DNA from: Chloroflexota bacterium
GTDB lineage: Bacteria > Chloroflexota > Dormibacteria > Dormibacterales > Dormibacteraceae
Length of the DNA: 17,359 nucleotides
Assembly (NCBI GenBank): GCA_005880175.1
Contig: VBJR01000321.1
Location: forward strand, 1-17,359
Direction of reading: 5' to 3'
Part shown: one piece after another, positions 15,573 to 17,359 of the stretch
How positions within the stretch are numbered: position 1 is the first letter of the stretch
Layout of the letters: the number at the start of each line of letters is the position of its first letter
The notes under the pieces: generated by a model
Seen by the model: the letters and a program-made list of their open reading frames with translations, nothing else
What the model was told of the DNA's origin: nothing
Database searches by the model: none
Translations under genes and position numbers: made by a program

Positions 15573-15574
15573 GT
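15569..15574 (+). promoter_or_regulatory. Predicted -10 element of the nmo-P450 operon
   Basis: TATAGT overlaps the right half of operator 3. It predicts a transcription start near 15581, giving a leader of about 33 bases that includes the GGAGG ribosome binding site at 15602-15606. Unlike the two divergent promoters to the left, this message would have a normal leader. No good -35 box is visible. Confidence 0.5.
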
Positions 15575-15613
15575 CGGGCGAGCCCCCGACCAGCAGCCAG
15601 CGGAGGTATCGAG

Positions 15614-16747
15614 GTGCGCACGGCACTCTGCGACGTATTCGGAATCGACTACCCCATCTTCGCCTTCAGCCACTCCCGCGAGGTCGTGGCGGCCGTCTCG
15701 CGGGCCGGCGGCCTCGGCGTGTTCGGCGCCCTGGCGTACCCGGTGGACCGGCTCGAGGAGGAGCTGGCCTGGGTGGACGAACATGTGGACGGAAGGCCCT
15801 ACGGCGTGGACGTGGTGATGCCCGCCTCGGCGGCGGGCGCCGACCTGAGCGGGCCCGACCTGGCCACCCAGCTCGACGCGATGATCCCCGAGGGTCACCG
15901 CCGGTACGTCGAGGAGGTGCTGGACCGCCACGGCGTGCCGCCGCTGCCGCCCGATGTCCCCAGGCCGCGCGGCCTGCTCGGCTGGACCGACCAGGGCGCG
16001 CGCTCGCAGGTCGAGGTGGCGCTGGCGCACCCCATCAGCCTGCTGGTGAGCGCGCTCGGGCCGCCGCCCCGGGACGTTGTGGCCCGCTGCCGAGAGCGCG
16101 GCATCAAGGTCGCCGCCCTGATCGGCACGCCCGACCAGGCGCGCAAGCAGGTCGCCGCCGGCGTCGACCTGATCGTGGCGTCCGGCACCGAGGCGGGCGG
16201 CCACACCGGCGAGATCTCGACGCTGGTGCTGGTTCCCGACGTGGTGGACGCGGTGGCGCCGGTGCCGGTGCTCGCGGCCGGCGGCGTCGGCGATGGCCGG
16301 CAGCTGGCGGCCGTGCTGGCGCTGGGCGCCCAGGGCGCGTGGACCGGCTCGATCTGGCTGACGACGGCCGAGAGCAACGTCGCGCCGGTCGTCCGCGACA
16401 AGCTGCTGGGGGCCGGCTCCCGCGACACGGTGCGCTCGCGCGCCCTGACCGGCAAGCCGGCCCGGCAGCTGCGGACGCCGTGGACGGACGCCTGGGACGA
16501 CCCCGCGGGGCCGGGCGCGCTGCCGATGCCCCTGCAGTTCATGCTGACGGCCGAGGCGCAGACCCGGATCGGCGTCTCGGGCAACGCGGCGCTGGCGGGC
16601 TCGCCGGTCGGCCAGATCGTCAGCCGCATGGACCGGGTGCGCCCGGTCAGCGAGGTGATCGAGGACCTGGTCCAGGGCGCCACGGCCGCGGTCGAGCGCC
16701 TCGAGGAGCAGCTGAGCGCGGCACCCGGCCGCGCGGGAGGAAGCTGA
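15614..16747 (+). CDS. Nitronate monooxygenase-family FMN oxidoreductase
   Basis: The 377-residue TIM-barrel flavoprotein belongs to the NMO/2-nitropropane dioxygenase family. The N terminus (DVFGIDYPIFAFSHSREVVAAVSRAGGLGVFGA) is the usual opening strand and helix. FMN phosphate-binding features follow: VLAAGGVGDGRQLAAVLALGAQGAWTGSIWL. The GTEAGGHTG loop carries His197 at the position of the family's conserved His. The segment from about 60 to 130 is long and unusual, with PYGVDVVMPASAAG and a lid-like insertion. The start is GTG 15614, with GGAGG seven bases upstream. Steroid ring degradation uses another NMO-family enzyme, IpdC, but the N terminus here differs from what I remember of it. 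The operator and the coupled P450 gene indicate a sterol role; the reaction is unknown. Confidence 0.85.
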   Translation: MRTALCDVFGIDYPIFAFSHSREVVAAVSRAGGLGVFGALAYPVDRLEEELAWVDEHVDGRPYGVDVVMPASAAGADLSGPDLATQLDAMIPEGHRRYVEEVLDRHGVPPLPPDVPRPRGLLGWTDQGARSQVEVALAHPISLLVSALGPPPRDVVARCRERGIKVAALIGTPDQARKQVAAGVDLIVASGTEAGGHTGEISTLVLVPDVVDAVAPVPVLAAGGVGDGRQLAAVLALGAQGAWTGSIWLTTAESNVAPVVRDKLLGAGSRDTVRSRALTGKPARQLRTPWTDAWDDPAGPGALPMPLQFMLTAEAQTRIGVSGNAALAGSPVGQIVSRMDRVRPVSEVIEDLVQGATAAVERLEEQLSAAPGRAGGS

Positions 16748-16748
16748 G

Positions 16749-17359
16749 ATGGCGGTCCACCTGGAGGGCGTCGAGCTCGTCGACCCCGACGCGTACGCGG
16801 ACGGCGTGCCCCACGAGACGTTCGCGCGGTTACGGCGGGAGGCGCCCGTCTACCGCCACGAGCAGACGGGGGCGTCGCCGTTCTGGGCGGTGACGCGGTA
16901 CCACGACATCGTGGCCGTCTCCCGCGACTGGGCCACGTACTCCTCCGAGCGGCGGGGCGCGCTGCTCGGCGAGCCGCCGGAGGAGGTGCTGGCCACCCAG
17001 CGGCTGATGATGCTGAACATGGACCCGCCCCGGCACTCCAAGCTGCGGGCGCTGGTCAACAAGGGCTTCACGCCGCGCCAGATCGGCCTGCTCACCGAGC
17101 CGGTCCGGCGCGTCTGCGACGAGCTGGTGGAGACCGTCGCCGCGCGCGGCGAGTGCGACTTCGTGACCGAGATCGCGGCGGAGCTCCCGCTCCAGGTGAT
17201 CGCCGAGCTGCTCGGCATCCCGCAGGCGGACCGCCACCAGGTCTTCGAGTGGAGCAACACGATGGTCGGCGCCGACGACCCCGAGTGGCGGGGCTCGCCG
17301 GAGGACTCGCAGAACGCCGCGATGAGCATGTACGCGTACGCCAACGACCTGGTCCTGCA
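16749..17359 (+). CDS. Cytochrome P450, CYP125/CYP124/CYP142-like, N-terminal part
   Basis: The gene runs off the right edge; 203 codons are present, about half of a P450. The start ATG is one base after the nmo stop, with GGGAGG at 16735-16740, eight bases upstream. Visible P450 features are the FWAVTRYHDIVAVSRDWATYSSE segment, the C-helix MLNMDPPRHSKLRALVNKGFTPR with the conserved His and Arg that contact haem propionate, and ELPLQVIAELLGIPQADR followed by FEWSNTMVG. This resembles CYP125-type sterol 26/27-hydroxylases, which oxidise the side-chain terminus before CoA activation. Subfamily cannot be fixed without the haem-ligand region. The KstR-like operator supports a sterol role. Confidence 0.9.
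   Translation, partial: MAVHLEGVELVDPDAYADGVPHETFARLRREAPVYRHEQTGASPFWAVTRYHDIVAVSRDWATYSSERRGALLGEPPEEVLATQRLMMLNMDPPRHSKLRALVNKGFTPRQIGLLTEPVRRVCDELVETVAARGECDFVTEIAAELPLQVIAELLGIPQADRHQVFEWSNTMVGADDPEWRGSPEDSQNAAMSMYAYANDLVL

Overview
The window is very GC-rich and densely packed. It has frequent GTG starts, one TTG start, and many 4-base start/stop overlaps, which suggests an actinomycete (Actinomycetota). Genus cannot be fixed from the sequence; a Thermomonospora/Actinomadura-type or mycolic-acid-type steroid degrader is compatible. Most of the window is a sterol (cholesterol/phytosterol) side-chain catabolism locus. It is recognisable by near family-wide signatures of FadA5, EchA19, Ltp2, Ltp3, Ltp4, ChsH1 and ChsH2, and by palindromes fitting the KstR operator pattern TNNAACNNGTTNNA. 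No tRNA, rRNA, CRISPR array or transposase gene was seen.

Left edge (1-1650): the 3' part of an SRPBCC/START-like gene (+), a convergent AraC-type regulator (-), and a divergent deazaflavin-dependent nitroreductase-like gene (+) that carries a frameshift in a G run near 1556-1560.

Minus-strand operon (10900 down to 1665): eleven genes with almost no intergenic DNA. In transcription order they are acyl-CoA ligase, enoyl-CoA hydratase (EchA19-like), hotdog thioesterase, SDR dehydrogenase, thiolase (FadA5), two tandem DUF35 OB-fold proteins, Ltp4, Ltp3, an LLM-class F420-dependent oxidoreductase, and a 77-residue membrane protein. Together they give the ligase, hydratase, dehydrogenase and thiolase steps of a side-chain beta-oxidation round, plus an Ltp3/Ltp4 aldolase-type branch known from C24-branched sterol degradation. 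Acyl-CoA dehydrogenases are absent from the window.

Divergent plus-strand operon (10986-13518): chsH2, chsH1 and ltp2, the hydratase and retro-aldolase that remove the last propionyl unit of the side chain. The 85-base divergent region holds two KstR-like operators. Each lies about 11-12 bases from a start codon and overlaps a -10 element, and the geometry suggests leaderless transcripts in both directions.

Non-catabolic insert (13514-15460): a roughly 230-base element with 22-base terminal inverted repeats starts at the stop codon of ltp2. It is followed by a minus-strand pair: a 412-residue HExxH metalloprotease-like protein with an N-terminal QRxAGNxAV signature of the kind seen in contractile-injection-system cargo, and a translationally coupled 110-residue partner.

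Right edge (15559-17359): a third, perfect-match KstR-like operator precedes a nitronate monooxygenase-family flavoprotein gene and the first 203 codons of a CYP125/CYP124/CYP142-like cytochrome P450, probably the side-chain terminal hydroxylase. Function assignments rest on sequence features and remembered family sequences; no search was run.
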